Below, in pieces: positions 33,524 to 41,879 of a DNA stretch of 64,000 bases. Made by a program: the position numbers and the translations under genes. A model generated the notes under the pieces. That model was not told the origin of the DNA. It saw nothing but the letters and a program-made list of their open reading frames with translations, and did no database searches. The stretch is from Bacteroidales bacterium (GTDB lineage: Bacteria > Bacteroidota > Bacteroidia > Bacteroidales > UBA932). Location of the stretch: positions 94,915-158,914 of the forward strand of contig JAFUFP010000028.1 in NCBI GenBank assembly GCA_017469845.1, in the 5' to 3' direction. Each line of letters opens with the position of its first letter. Positions within the stretch are counted from its first letter, which is position 1.

Positions 33524-36004
33524 ATGCCCAAGTCACTTTATATCGATCCCGAGAAGACCCTGCGTCCTGAGGATCACAAGATAGTCTTCCCCGAAATCCC
33601 CGTGATGGCTTACAACAAGACCGTCAAGGATGAACTCAAAGAAGGCAACTTCACGAAGGAAGACCTCCTCCGTATCTATCGCGATATGTTCACCATCAGG
33701 GAGTTTGAGACAATGCTCAACCTCGTCAAGACAACTGGTGGCTACAATGGCGTCGAGTACAACAACCCCGGTCCCGCCCACCTTTCAGCCGGCCAGGAGG
33801 CTGCAGCTGTAGGTATGGCCTACAACCTCGATACCGATGACTTCATCTTCGGAAGCCACCGTTCCCATGGTGAGATCCTCGCAAAAGGTCTCCGTTCCAT
33901 CGAGATCCTTCCCGAGGCTGAGCTTCAGAAGATCATGGACGAGTTCTGGGACGGCGCTACCGTAGCTGTCGCCAAGAAGGGATTCAACGGAACAACCAAG
34001 GAACTCGGTATCCGTTTCCTCCTCTACGGAGCAATGGCTGAGATCTTCGCACGTACGACCGGTTTCAACAAGGGTCTCGGCGGATCAATGCACACCTTCT
34101 TCACTCCTTTCGGAATCTATCCCAACAACGCTATCGTAGGTGGTTCAGGTTCTATCGCAGTAGGTGCTGCTCTCTACAAGAAAGTCAACCGCAAGAAGGG
34201 TATCGTCGTCGCCAACCTCGGTGACGGTGCTATGGCCCGCGGCCCGGTCCTCGAAGGTATGACCTTCGCTTCAATGGACCAGTTCAACACTCTTTGGGAA
34301 GGTGACATGAAGGGCGGTCTCCCCGTTCTCATCAATGTCATGGACAACCAGTACGCTATGGGTGGACAGACCAAGGGTGAAACCATGGGTTACACATTCC
34401 CCGCAAGACTCGGCGCAGGCTTCAATCCTGAGGCTTGGCATGCTGAGAGGGTCAACGGTTACAATCCTCTCGCCGTCATCGACGCATTCCGCCGCAAGAA
34501 AGCTCTCCTCGAGAAGAAGGAAGGACCTTGCCTCCTGGATGTCGTCACCTACCGTTATTCCGGTCACTCACCGTCCGACCAGTCTTCTTATCGTACGAAG
34601 GAAGAGATCGCCGCATGGGAGGCTGAAGACTGCATCGTTGCATTCGGCAAGAACCTTATCGAGGCCGGTGTCGCTTCTCAGGAAGATCTCGACAAGATCC
34701 AGGCTGACATGAAGGGTGTCATCTTCGAGATGTACAAGCTCGCCATCGATGAGACCGTTTCTCCTCGTATGGACCTCGTAAAGGACAACGAGCTTCTCGG
34801 TGACATGATGTTCTCCAACCAGAGCATCGATTCCCTCAGCGACGCCACTCCCGAGGTCAACCATCCTATGGAGGAGAACCCCAGGGTCAAGCAGATCGCC
34901 GGCAAGGAGCGCTTCTATCTCGACAAGAACGGCAAACCCGTCAGCAGCATGAAGAGCTACAACTTCCGCGACGGTGTCTTCGAGGCTGTCATCGACCGTT
35001 TCTACAAAGACGCTTCCCTCATCGCATACGGTGAGGAGAACCGTGAGTGGGGTGGTGCATTCGCAGTCTATCGTGGACTTACCGAGGCTCTCCCTTACCA
35101 TCGTCTGTTCAACTCTCCCATCGCTGAGGCAGCCATCATCGGAACAGCTATCGGTTATGCCATGTGCGGTGGCCGTGTCATCCCTGAGATCATGTACTGC
35201 GACTTCCTCGGTTGCTGCGGAGATGAGATCTTCAACCAGCTTCCCAAGTGGCAGGCAATGTCAGGAAACATCCTCAAGATGCCTGTCGTCGTGAGGGTTT
35301 CCGTAGGATCGAAGTACGGTGCACAGCACTCACAGGATTGGACTTCACTCTGCACCCATATCCCGGGTCTGAAGGTTGTCTTCCCTGTTACCCCTTACGA
35401 TGCTAAGGGTCTTATGAACTCAGCTCTCCAGGGAACTGACCCTGTCATCTTCTTCGAGAGCCAGAGGCTTTACGGTATCGGTGAGCAGTTCCACGAGGGT
35501 GGTGTTCCCGCCGAGTACTATGAGGTTCCTTTCGGTGAGCCCGATGTCAAGAGGGTCGGTAAGGATGTCACCTTCCTCACGATCGGTGCAACTCTCTACC
35601 GTGCACTCAAGGCCGCTGATGAGCTGAAGGAAAAATATGGTCTCGAGGCCGAGGTCATCGACGCCCGTACCCTTGTTCCTTTCAACTACGAGAAGGTTAT
35701 CGAGTCCGTCAAGAAGACCGGCCGTATCATCATCGCCGGCGACGCTTCCGCACGTGGTTCATTCCTCAACGACCTCGCAGCCAACATCGCTGACTTCTGC
35801 TTCGACTACCTCGATGCAGCTCCCGTTGTCCTCGGTTCACGCAACTGGATCACCCCTTGCCACGAACTCGAAGAGGCGTTCTTCCCTCAGCCGAGCTGGT
35901 TCCTCGATGCCATCAACGAGAAGATGCTCCCTCTGAAGGACTACGTCCCCACATCGAACATGACAACCGCTCAGCAGATACTCCGCGCAAAGAAGGGTGT
36001 CTAA
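33524..36004 (+). CDS. 2-oxo-acid dehydrogenase E1, alpha and beta subunits fused
   Basis: 826 residues. The N-terminal half (~1-450) is an E1-alpha subunit with the thiamine-diphosphate motif NLGDGAMARG ... NVMDNQYAMGG; FGSHRSHGE and RYSGHSPSDQS are also typical. The C-terminal half (~480-826) is an E1-beta (transketolase-like pyrimidine and C-terminal domains): IAYGEENREWGGAF, FNSPIAEAAIIG, EIMYCDFLG. Fused alpha-beta E1 proteins are known in Bacteroidetes, annotated as pyruvate or branched-chain type. Substrate cannot be read by eye; pyruvate fits best, since rhamnose yields lactaldehyde and DHAP. It decarboxylates the oxo acid and acylates the lipoyl arm of E2. The PHP-domain gene follows at 15 nt. 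Confidence 0.9.
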   Translation: MPKSLYIDPEKTLRPEDHKIVFPEIPVMAYNKTVKDELKEGNFTKEDLLRIYRDMFTIREFETMLNLVKTTGGYNGVEYNNPGPAHLSAGQEAAAVGMAYNLDTDDFIFGSHRSHGEILAKGLRSIEILPEAELQKIMDEFWDGATVAVAKKGFNGTTKELGIRFLLYGAMAEIFARTTGFNKGLGGSMHTFFTPFGIYPNNAIVGGSGSIAVGAALYKKVNRKKGIVVANLGDGAMARGPVLEGMTFASMDQFNTLWEGDMKGGLPVLINVMDNQYAMGGQTKGETMGYTFPARLGAGFNPEAWHAERVNGYNPLAVIDAFRRKKALLEKKEGPCLLDVVTYRYSGHSPSDQSSYRTKEEIAAWEAEDCIVAFGKNLIEAGVASQEDLDKIQADMKGVIFEMYKLAIDETVSPRMDLVKDNELLGDMMFSNQSIDSLSDATPEVNHPMEENPRVKQIAGKERFYLDKNGKPVSSMKSYNFRDGVFEAVIDRFYKDASLIAYGEENREWGGAFAVYRGLTEALPYHRLFNSPIAEAAIIGTAIGYAMCGGRVIPEIMYCDFLGCCGDEIFNQLPKWQAMSGNILKMPVVVRVSVGSKYGAQHSQDWTSLCTHIPGLKVVFPVTPYDAKGLMNSALQGTDPVIFFESQRLYGIGEQFHEGGVPAEYYEVPFGEPDVKRVGKDVTFLTIGATLYRALKAADELKEKYGLEAEVIDARTLVPFNYEKVIESVKKTGRIIIAGDASARGSFLNDLAANIADFCFDYLDAAPVVLGSRNWITPCHELEEAFFPQPSWFLDAINEKMLPLKDYVPTSNMTTAQQILRAKKGV

Positions 36005-36019
36005 AACCATCAGAAGAAA

Positions 36020-37126
36020 ATGGGAAAGATAATAGACGTAAACGCCCACATGCATACTCCTTACTCGTTCAGCGCGTTCACCGGTGTGACGCAGGCGCTG
36101 GACATGGCCAAGGCCGAAGGGGTAGGTGTTGTCGGCATCAACGATTTCTATTCTCTTGATGGATATAAAGAATGGAGTGAAGAGTGTGGCCGCCGCCACC
36201 TCTTCCCTCTTTTCAATATCGAGTTCATTTCCCTCAACAGCGAAGATCAGGCCGCCGGCCTGAGGGTCAACGACCCCAACAATCCCGGCAGAACCTATCT
36301 CAGCGGCAAGGGACTTGCTTATCCGATAATCCTCAAGGGCAAAGAGGCCGAGGAACTCGCTGCCGTCAAGGCCGAGTCCAATGCCCAGGTCGAGAGGATG
36401 TGCGGAAAACTCAATGAACACCTCGATTCCATCAAGGCCGGATTCAACATCAGTTTCAGGGATGTTGAAGAAAAACTCACCCGCGGTTCCATCCGTGAGC
36501 GTCACCTGGCCAAGGCCCTGAGGCTTGCCGTTGCCGAGAAGTTCTCTTCCGATGCCGACAAACTCTCCTTCTATGAGAGGGTGTTCGGCGGAAAGGCGCT
36601 CAAGTCCTCACTTGACAATGACGCTGCCGTTGAGAACGAAATCCGCGGAAACCTCCTCAAGTCAGGAGGCGCCGCCTTCGTTCCCGAAGATCCCAAGGCT
36701 TTCCTCCCCATGGAGACAGTCCAGAGGATAATCGAAGCCGCCGGCGGTATTCCCACATATCCTTTCCTCGCCGATGACGCGAAGGGTAATTTCACGGACT
36801 TCGAGGGTGACCTCATGAAAGCCTGCGATACACTCAAGAAGAGGGGATTCCGCTCCGTTGAGTTCATCACGACACGTAACACTACGGCAGTGCTTGAGCG
36901 CTATGCGGGATATCTGCAGGACGAAGGATTCACGGTGACATTCGGTTCGGAGCACAACACTCCCGCATTGGAGCCCATCCGCCTCCGTACCCGTGACGCC
37001 GAATCCCTCAGCGAGACTCTCCGTGCTATCAATTACCGTGGAGCATGCATTGTGGCAGCCCATCAGGCCGGTCTCGATTCCATCGACGCCGGAGACGAGC
37101 TGATCCAGAAAACCGTATTACAGTAG
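36020..37126 (+). CDS. PHP-domain putative phosphoesterase, function unknown
   Basis: 368 residues, no signal. N-terminal metal motif NAHMHTPYS (His10, His12, Ser16) fits the HxHxxxS motif of PHP phosphoesterases; further candidate ligands lie in GINDFYSLDGY, NIEF and the C-terminal GSEHNT. A central helical segment (~125-210) is not recognised. Relatives include histidinol-phosphatases and trypsin-sensitive PHP phosphatases, but the spacing here differs and no specific family is recognised. It sits 15 nt after E1 and 9 nt before the aldolase fusion, so it belongs to the rhamnose operon. A possible role is dephosphorylation of a sugar phosphate that builds up during rhamnose breakdown (inference). 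Confidence 0.65.
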   Translation: MGKIIDVNAHMHTPYSFSAFTGVTQALDMAKAEGVGVVGINDFYSLDGYKEWSEECGRRHLFPLFNIEFISLNSEDQAAGLRVNDPNNPGRTYLSGKGLAYPIILKGKEAEELAAVKAESNAQVERMCGKLNEHLDSIKAGFNISFRDVEEKLTRGSIRERHLAKALRLAVAEKFSSDADKLSFYERVFGGKALKSSLDNDAAVENEIRGNLLKSGGAAFVPEDPKAFLPMETVQRIIEAAGGIPTYPFLADDAKGNFTDFEGDLMKACDTLKKRGFRSVEFITTRNTTAVLERYAGYLQDEGFTVTFGSEHNTPALEPIRLRTRDAESLSETLRAINYRGACIVAAHQAGLDSIDAGDELIQKTVLQ

Positions 37127-37135
37127 AACAGCAAA

Positions 37136-39094
37136 ATGAAACAGATAGAACAGCTTATCGAAATCTCCCGCAAGTACGGACAGGATTCCCGCTTCGTCAT
37201 AGCGGGAGGCGGGAACACTTCATACAAGACTGCTGACCGTCTTTGGGTCAAGGCCAGCGGCCACGCCCTCGCCACCATCGACGAAAACGGTTTCGCCATT
37301 CTCGACAGGGCTCTCCTTGCTCCCATGGGTGAGAAGGTATACAGCCAGGATACGGCTGAGCGTGAGGCTCAGGTCAAGAATGACCTCGCCGCCGCTTGCA
37401 TCACCAAGGACCGCCGTCCTTCAGTGGAGACATCCATGCATGACTGCATCAACTACGCCTTCATCGTACATCTCCATCCCACTCTGGTGAACGGTCTGAT
37501 GTGCTCAGTGAATGCTGCCGCAAAATGCGCTGAACTTTTCCCTGAGGCTCTTTATATCGAGTACACCGATCCCGGTTACACCCTCTTCAAGAAGGTTTAT
37601 GACAGGATCCAGGAGTACAAGAAAGCCAAGGGCGCAGAGCCCCAGGTAATCTTCCTCCAGAACCATGGCGTATTCGTGGGTGCCGACACTCCCGAAGAGA
37701 TCGATGCCATCTACGACGGAATGATCGCAAAACTCGCGGCAGCAACCAACGCTCTCCCCGAAGGTGAAAGCGAAATCTGCGACGAGGTCTCCGAGGTCAT
37801 CCCCGCCATCCGTCAGATCCTTTCCCGTAGCGGAAGAGGACTGAAGACCCTCAAGATCACCAAGAACGCCCTTGTTGACGCCTTCATGTCTTCAGAGGAA
37901 ATGGTCAAGAAGATCAGCGCTCCTTTCACTCCCGATATCATCGTCTACTGCAAGAGCGAGTATATCTGCGTTTGCGGTGAGACTGCCGAGGCTCTCATCA
38001 AGGATGCTGAGGCCAAGATTGAAGAGTATGTAGCCCGTCGTGGCCATACCCCCAAGGTTCTCCTTGTACAGGGAATCGGTCTTGTAGCCGTTGGTGACCA
38101 TGCGAAGAACGCCCAGATCATCACCGAGGTCTTCCTCGATGCCATGAAGGTGGCTTGCTATGCCCAGGGCTTCGGCGGAGAGCATGCAATGGAGAAGGCT
38201 TGGATCGACTTCATCGACAACTGGGAGGTTGAGAACTACCGCCGCAAAGTCGCAGCTGGTTCTTCCAAGGGTCGTGTTGAAGGCATGACGATCATCGTCA
38301 CCGGTGCCGCGCAGGGATTCGGTGAAGGTATCGCACGTGTCCTCATGGGACAGGGCGCCAATATCGTCGTCGCCGACCTCAATGAGGTTGTAGGTCAGAA
38401 GACCGCCGACAACTTCAACGCTATCGCCAAGAACAACAAGGCGATATTCGTGAAGACCAATGTCAGCGACATGGCCAGCCTGAATAACCTCATCAAGACA
38501 ACCATCGTCAACTTCGGCGCTCTCGATACGTTCGTAAGCAACGCCGGCGTTCTCCGTGCAGGTGGTCTCGAGGCTATGACTCCCGAGAACTTCGAGTTCG
38601 TCACGAAGATCAACTACAACGCATACTTCTTCTGCGCCAAGGTCGCTTCCCACGTGATGAAGATCGAGACCGCATACGATCCCGAGTACTTCGCCGACAT
38701 CATCCAGGTCAACTCCAAGAGCGGACTCCGCGGTTCGAAGGCCAACTTCGCATATGCGGGCGGCAAATTCGGCGGAATCGGACTTACCCAGTCCTTCGCC
38801 CTCGAGCTCGCTCCTTTCCGCGTGAAGGTCAACAGCATCTGCCCCGGTAACTTCTATGACGGACCGCTTTGGAGCAATCCCGAGAACGGTCTCTTCGTGC
38901 AGTACCTCGCAGCAGGCAAGGTCCCCGGTGCCAAGACTGTCCAGGATGTGAAGGATTTCTACCTGGCACAGGTTCCCATGCGCAAGGGTTGCAACCCTGA
39001 AGATGTCGCAAAGGCCATCTTCTATGCAATTGAGCAGACCGGTGAAACCGGACAGGCTATCCCCGTTACCGGAGGTCAGGTCATGCTCGCATAA
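37136..39094 (+). CDS. rhaEW: Bifunctional rhamnulose-1-phosphate aldolase / lactaldehyde dehydrogenase
   Basis: 652 residues. N-terminal class II aldolase part (~1-380): IAGGGNTSYK, the metal histidines in IVHLHPT and QNHGVFVG. C-terminal short-chain dehydrogenase (~385-652): TGAAQGFGEGIA for NAD(P) binding, NAGVL, and the catalytic YAGGK. This fusion is the known RhaE-RhaW type, in which rhamnulose 1-phosphate is split to DHAP and L-lactaldehyde and the latter is oxidised to L-lactate. It replaces the separate RhaD aldolase of enteric bacteria and of B. thetaiotaomicron. It is 9 nt from the PHP gene and 29 nt before the alcohol dehydrogenase gene. Symbol given for the fused type. Confidence 0.9.
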   Translation: MKQIEQLIEISRKYGQDSRFVIAGGGNTSYKTADRLWVKASGHALATIDENGFAILDRALLAPMGEKVYSQDTAEREAQVKNDLAAACITKDRRPSVETSMHDCINYAFIVHLHPTLVNGLMCSVNAAAKCAELFPEALYIEYTDPGYTLFKKVYDRIQEYKKAKGAEPQVIFLQNHGVFVGADTPEEIDAIYDGMIAKLAAATNALPEGESEICDEVSEVIPAIRQILSRSGRGLKTLKITKNALVDAFMSSEEMVKKISAPFTPDIIVYCKSEYICVCGETAEALIKDAEAKIEEYVARRGHTPKVLLVQGIGLVAVGDHAKNAQIITEVFLDAMKVACYAQGFGGEHAMEKAWIDFIDNWEVENYRRKVAAGSSKGRVEGMTIIVTGAAQGFGEGIARVLMGQGANIVVADLNEVVGQKTADNFNAIAKNNKAIFVKTNVSDMASLNNLIKTTIVNFGALDTFVSNAGVLRAGGLEAMTPENFEFVTKINYNAYFFCAKVASHVMKIETAYDPEYFADIIQVNSKSGLRGSKANFAYAGGKFGGIGLTQSFALELAPFRVKVNSICPGNFYDGPLWSNPENGLFVQYLAAGKVPGAKTVQDVKDFYLAQVPMRKGCNPEDVAKAIFYAIEQTGETGQAIPVTGGQVMLA

Positions 39095-39123
39095 CGGACA
39101 AACAAATAAAAACGCAAAATACA

Positions 39124-40401
39124 ATGAAAACAAAAGCAGTACGCCTCTATGGCAAGGAAGACCTCCGTCTGGAGGAGTTCGAGCTGCCCGCAATCAAGGA
39201 TGATGAAATCCTCGCGAAGGTAGTCAGTGACTCCATCTGCATGTCTTCTTACAAGGCTGCCCACCAGGCCGACACCCACAAGAGGGTTCCCCGCGACATC
39301 GCCCAGAATCCTACCATCATCGGACATGAGTTCTCAGGTGAGATCGTTGAGGTCGGTGCCAAATGGCAGGGCCAGTTCAAACCCGGTGACAAATTCTCCA
39401 TCCAGCCCGCGATGAACTTCGCCGGCGGTCCTGTGGGAATATACTCAGCTCCCGGTTATTCATACCCCAACATCGGTGGTGACGCTACCTACGTAGTGAT
39501 CCCCAACGAGGTCATGGCATGCGGATGCCTCCTTCCTTTCACCGGAAAGGGCTTCTATCCCGCATCCCTCAGTGAGCCTCTCTCATGTGTTATCGGCGCT
39601 ATGCACGCCAACTATCACACCACTCCCGGTTCCTATGTCCACAGCATGGAAATCAAGGACGGTGGCAAGATGGCTCTCCTGGCCAGCGTAGGTCCCATGG
39701 GTCTCGCAGCCATCAACTATGTTCTCCATCGTGAGGACCGCAAGCCTTCACTCCTCGTGGTTACCGATATCAACCAGGAGAGGCTCGACAGGGCTGCATC
39801 CCTCTATACAGTGGAGTTCGCCGCATCAAGGGGAATCGAGCTCAAGTACGTCAACACGGGCGCTACCGATGATCCCGTGGGGCTTCTCAAGGAAATCGCC
39901 GGTGGTGACGGATACAACGATGTATTCTGCTTCGCTCCCGTCGCTCCCGTTGTCGAGCAGGCTGACGACATCCTCGCATATGACGGTTGCCTCAACTTCT
40001 TCGCAGGTCCTTCCAAGGCTCCCTTCAAGGCTCCTTTCAACTTCTACAATGTCCACTACAACTCAACTCACGTTGTAGGTACCAGCGGCGGTAACACCGA
40101 TGACATGAAAGAGGCCCTCAAGATGATGTCCGCTGGAATGGATCCCGCAGGTCTCGTAACCCATGTCGGTGGTCTCAACGCTGTCGTCGAGACCACTCTC
40201 AACCTCCCTTCGATCCCCGGCGGAAAGAAGATGATCTACACCCACGTGGAGATGCCTCTCACCGCTATCGCGGATTTCGCGAAGAAGGGTGAAACCAATC
40301 CCGTTTATGCCCACCTCGCAGAACTCTGCGCCGCACATAACGGTCTTTGGAACGTCGAGGCTGAGGAATATCTCCTCGCAAATGCCGACAAGCTCGCATA
40401 A
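39124..40401 (+). CDS. Zinc-dependent medium-chain alcohol/polyol dehydrogenase
   Basis: 425 residues, medium-chain dehydrogenase family. Catalytic zinc ligands are probably Cys39 in ICMSSYKA, the His/Glu of IIGHEFSGEIVEVG and Glu in LSEPLSCVIG. The Rossmann segment ALLASVGPMGLAAINY replaces the usual GxGxxG with a looser motif. The structural-zinc cysteine cluster is not seen. The overall shape recalls L-sorbose-1-phosphate reductase and related sugar-phosphate dehydrogenases. In the rhamnose operon it may reduce L-lactaldehyde to 1,2-propanediol, a job done elsewhere by the iron-type FucO/RhaO, or act on a sugar phosphate (both inference). A 90-nt gap with a strong hairpin follows. Confidence 0.75.
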   Translation: MKTKAVRLYGKEDLRLEEFELPAIKDDEILAKVVSDSICMSSYKAAHQADTHKRVPRDIAQNPTIIGHEFSGEIVEVGAKWQGQFKPGDKFSIQPAMNFAGGPVGIYSAPGYSYPNIGGDATYVVIPNEVMACGCLLPFTGKGFYPASLSEPLSCVIGAMHANYHTTPGSYVHSMEIKDGGKMALLASVGPMGLAAINYVLHREDRKPSLLVVTDINQERLDRAASLYTVEFAASRGIELKYVNTGATDDPVGLLKEIAGGDGYNDVFCFAPVAPVVEQADDILAYDGCLNFFAGPSKAPFKAPFNFYNVHYNSTHVVGTSGGNTDDMKEALKMMSAGMDPAGLVTHVGGLNAVVETTLNLPSIPGGKKMIYTHVEMPLTAIADFAKKGETNPVYAHLAELCAAHNGLWNVEAEEYLLANADKLA

Positions 40402-40417
40402 GGCTTGAAACAATAAT

Positions 40418-40443
40418 CCGGACGGGCCTGACCGCCTGTCCGG
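40418..40443 (+). terminator. Stable hairpin inside the rhamnose operon
   Basis: CCGGACGGGC (40418-40427), loop CTGACC, GCCTGTCCGG (40434-40443): ten base pairs with one wobble. A second small stem ATCCG/CGGAT (40454-40458 with 40463-40467) follows. There is no T-run, so it may be an mRNA processing or 3'-protection element rather than a strict terminator. Confidence 0.55.
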
Positions 40444-40491
40444 GTTCAAACAGATCCGGTAACGGATTCCGGACAATTTTAAGATGTGTTT

Positions 40492-41796
40492 ATGAAACAG
40501 TTGGATGTTAATTTGATGCATCCTGCCGAACAGATCGCTATCATTATAGGCAGGATCTATCGCAGCGGTATGACCACCACATCGGGTGGCAACCTTTCAA
40601 TCATGGACGACAACGGGGACATGTGGATCACCCCCGCGGGAATTGACAAGGGTTCCCTCACTCCCTCGGACATAATGTGTGTCAAGGCGGACGGAACCAT
40701 CGTAGGCCCCCATCGCCCTTCTTCGGAGTATCCTTTCCATAGAGCCCTATACAACATGAGACCGAACCTCCGCTCGGTCATTCATGCCCATCCCCCGGGA
40801 CTGGTTACTTTCAGCATCATCCACAAGGTGCCCAATACCAGCATCATCCCTCAGGCCCTTGGAGTGTGCGGTCCGGTAGGATTCGCTCCTTACGCTCTTC
40901 CCGGAAGTGAACTTCTCGGCGAGAAGATAGCGGGAGAGTTCCGTGAGCATCCCGACATCAAGGCCGTCATCATGGAGAACCACGGTGTTGTGCTTATGGG
41001 CGAGGATATCGCTGACGCGTACCAGAGGTTCGAGACCCTTGAACTTTGCGCGAGGACCATTCTCAACTCCCAGACTCTCGGCAAACCCAAATATCTCTCC
41101 GAGGCTCAGATCCAGAACCACATGAGGGCTGTACATTCGAATTTCCAGCACTTCATGAATGTGGATTATCCTTCAGACGAGAGGGCTATCCGTACGGATA
41201 TCTGCAACATTGTCCGCAGGGCTTGTACCCAAGGCCTCATGTGCAGTTCTTACGGAACCGCATCCGTCCGTTGGAAAGGCAATGACTTCCTCATCACTCC
41301 GGCGAATGTCCAGCGCTGGGACATCGAGCCCAACGACATCGTCCAGGTCAAGGACGGAATGATCGAAGCCGGCAAGACCGCCAGCCGTTCTGTAGCGCTC
41401 CACTATGAGATTTACAAGCGCAATCCCAAGATCAACAGCATCATCTTTACCCAGACTCCCGCCCTTATGGGTTACTGCTGTACGGGTGAAAAGTTCGATG
41501 TGAGGACAATTCCCGAGAGCTGGATTTTCCTGCAGGATGTACCGATGTTCCCCTTCGGAAGCCAGCATACGAACATGAACGCTATAGCTGAAGAACTGAG
41601 CAAGCGCCCCTGTGTCATGCTTGAGAACGACTCGATTCTCGTGACCGGAGACAAGCTCATCAACACGTTCGACCGTCTCGAGGTTGCCGACTTCAGTGCG
41701 AGGTCACTTATCATGGCTGCACCAGTAGGTAAACTCAACCCCATCACCGACGATGAGATTGAGGAACTGAGAGTCGCTTTCCACGTGGGAGAGTAA
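40492..41796 (+). CDS. Tandem class II aldolase/adducin protein with a degenerate second domain
   Basis: 434 residues from ATG 40492 (a GTG at 40486 is in frame but adds only two residues). The first half (~10-215) is an intact class II aldolase: GNLSI, acid Glu79 in SSEYPFHRA, zinc histidines His98 and His100 in IHAHPPG, and His164 in ENHGV. The second half (~225-430) repeats the fold, but the matching positions read IFTQTPAL (His98 to Phe319, His100 to Gln321) and ENDSILVTG (His164 to Asp), so zinc cannot be held. A fused aldolase dimer with one dead half is predicted. Substrate could be rhamnulose or fuculose 1-phosphate or a related sugar phosphate. It ends the operon, with a terminator at 41820-41846. 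Confidence 0.82.
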   Translation: MKQLDVNLMHPAEQIAIIIGRIYRSGMTTTSGGNLSIMDDNGDMWITPAGIDKGSLTPSDIMCVKADGTIVGPHRPSSEYPFHRALYNMRPNLRSVIHAHPPGLVTFSIIHKVPNTSIIPQALGVCGPVGFAPYALPGSELLGEKIAGEFREHPDIKAVIMENHGVVLMGEDIADAYQRFETLELCARTILNSQTLGKPKYLSEAQIQNHMRAVHSNFQHFMNVDYPSDERAIRTDICNIVRRACTQGLMCSSYGTASVRWKGNDFLITPANVQRWDIEPNDIVQVKDGMIEAGKTASRSVALHYEIYKRNPKINSIIFTQTPALMGYCCTGEKFDVRTIPESWIFLQDVPMFPFGSQHTNMNAIAEELSKRPCVMLENDSILVTGDKLINTFDRLEVADFSARSLIMAAPVGKLNPITDDEIEELRVAFHVGE

Positions 41797-41819
41797 GGCT
41801 TCTGCCGAAGATTATGAAA

Positions 41820-41846
41820 GGCCATCCAGCGACGGGTGGCCTTTTT
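41820..41846 (+). terminator. Terminator of the rhamnose operon
   Basis: GGCCATCC (41820-41827) pairs with GGGTGGCC (41834-41841), one wobble, followed by TTTTT. It lies in the convergent gap before the minus-strand transglycosylase gene. Confidence 0.85.
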
Positions 41847-41879
41847 CAATCATGTCCGGGGGAAGGGATCCGGATACGA

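Noticed and set aside
37892..39193. 433-codon open frame on the minus strand opposite the aldolase fusion and dehydrogenase start
   Set aside because: It mirrors two well-supported plus-strand genes, has no domain or signal features, and is an effect of codon bias on the reverse strand. The same holds for the long reverse frames at 490-1302, 4866-5621 and 13026-14123.
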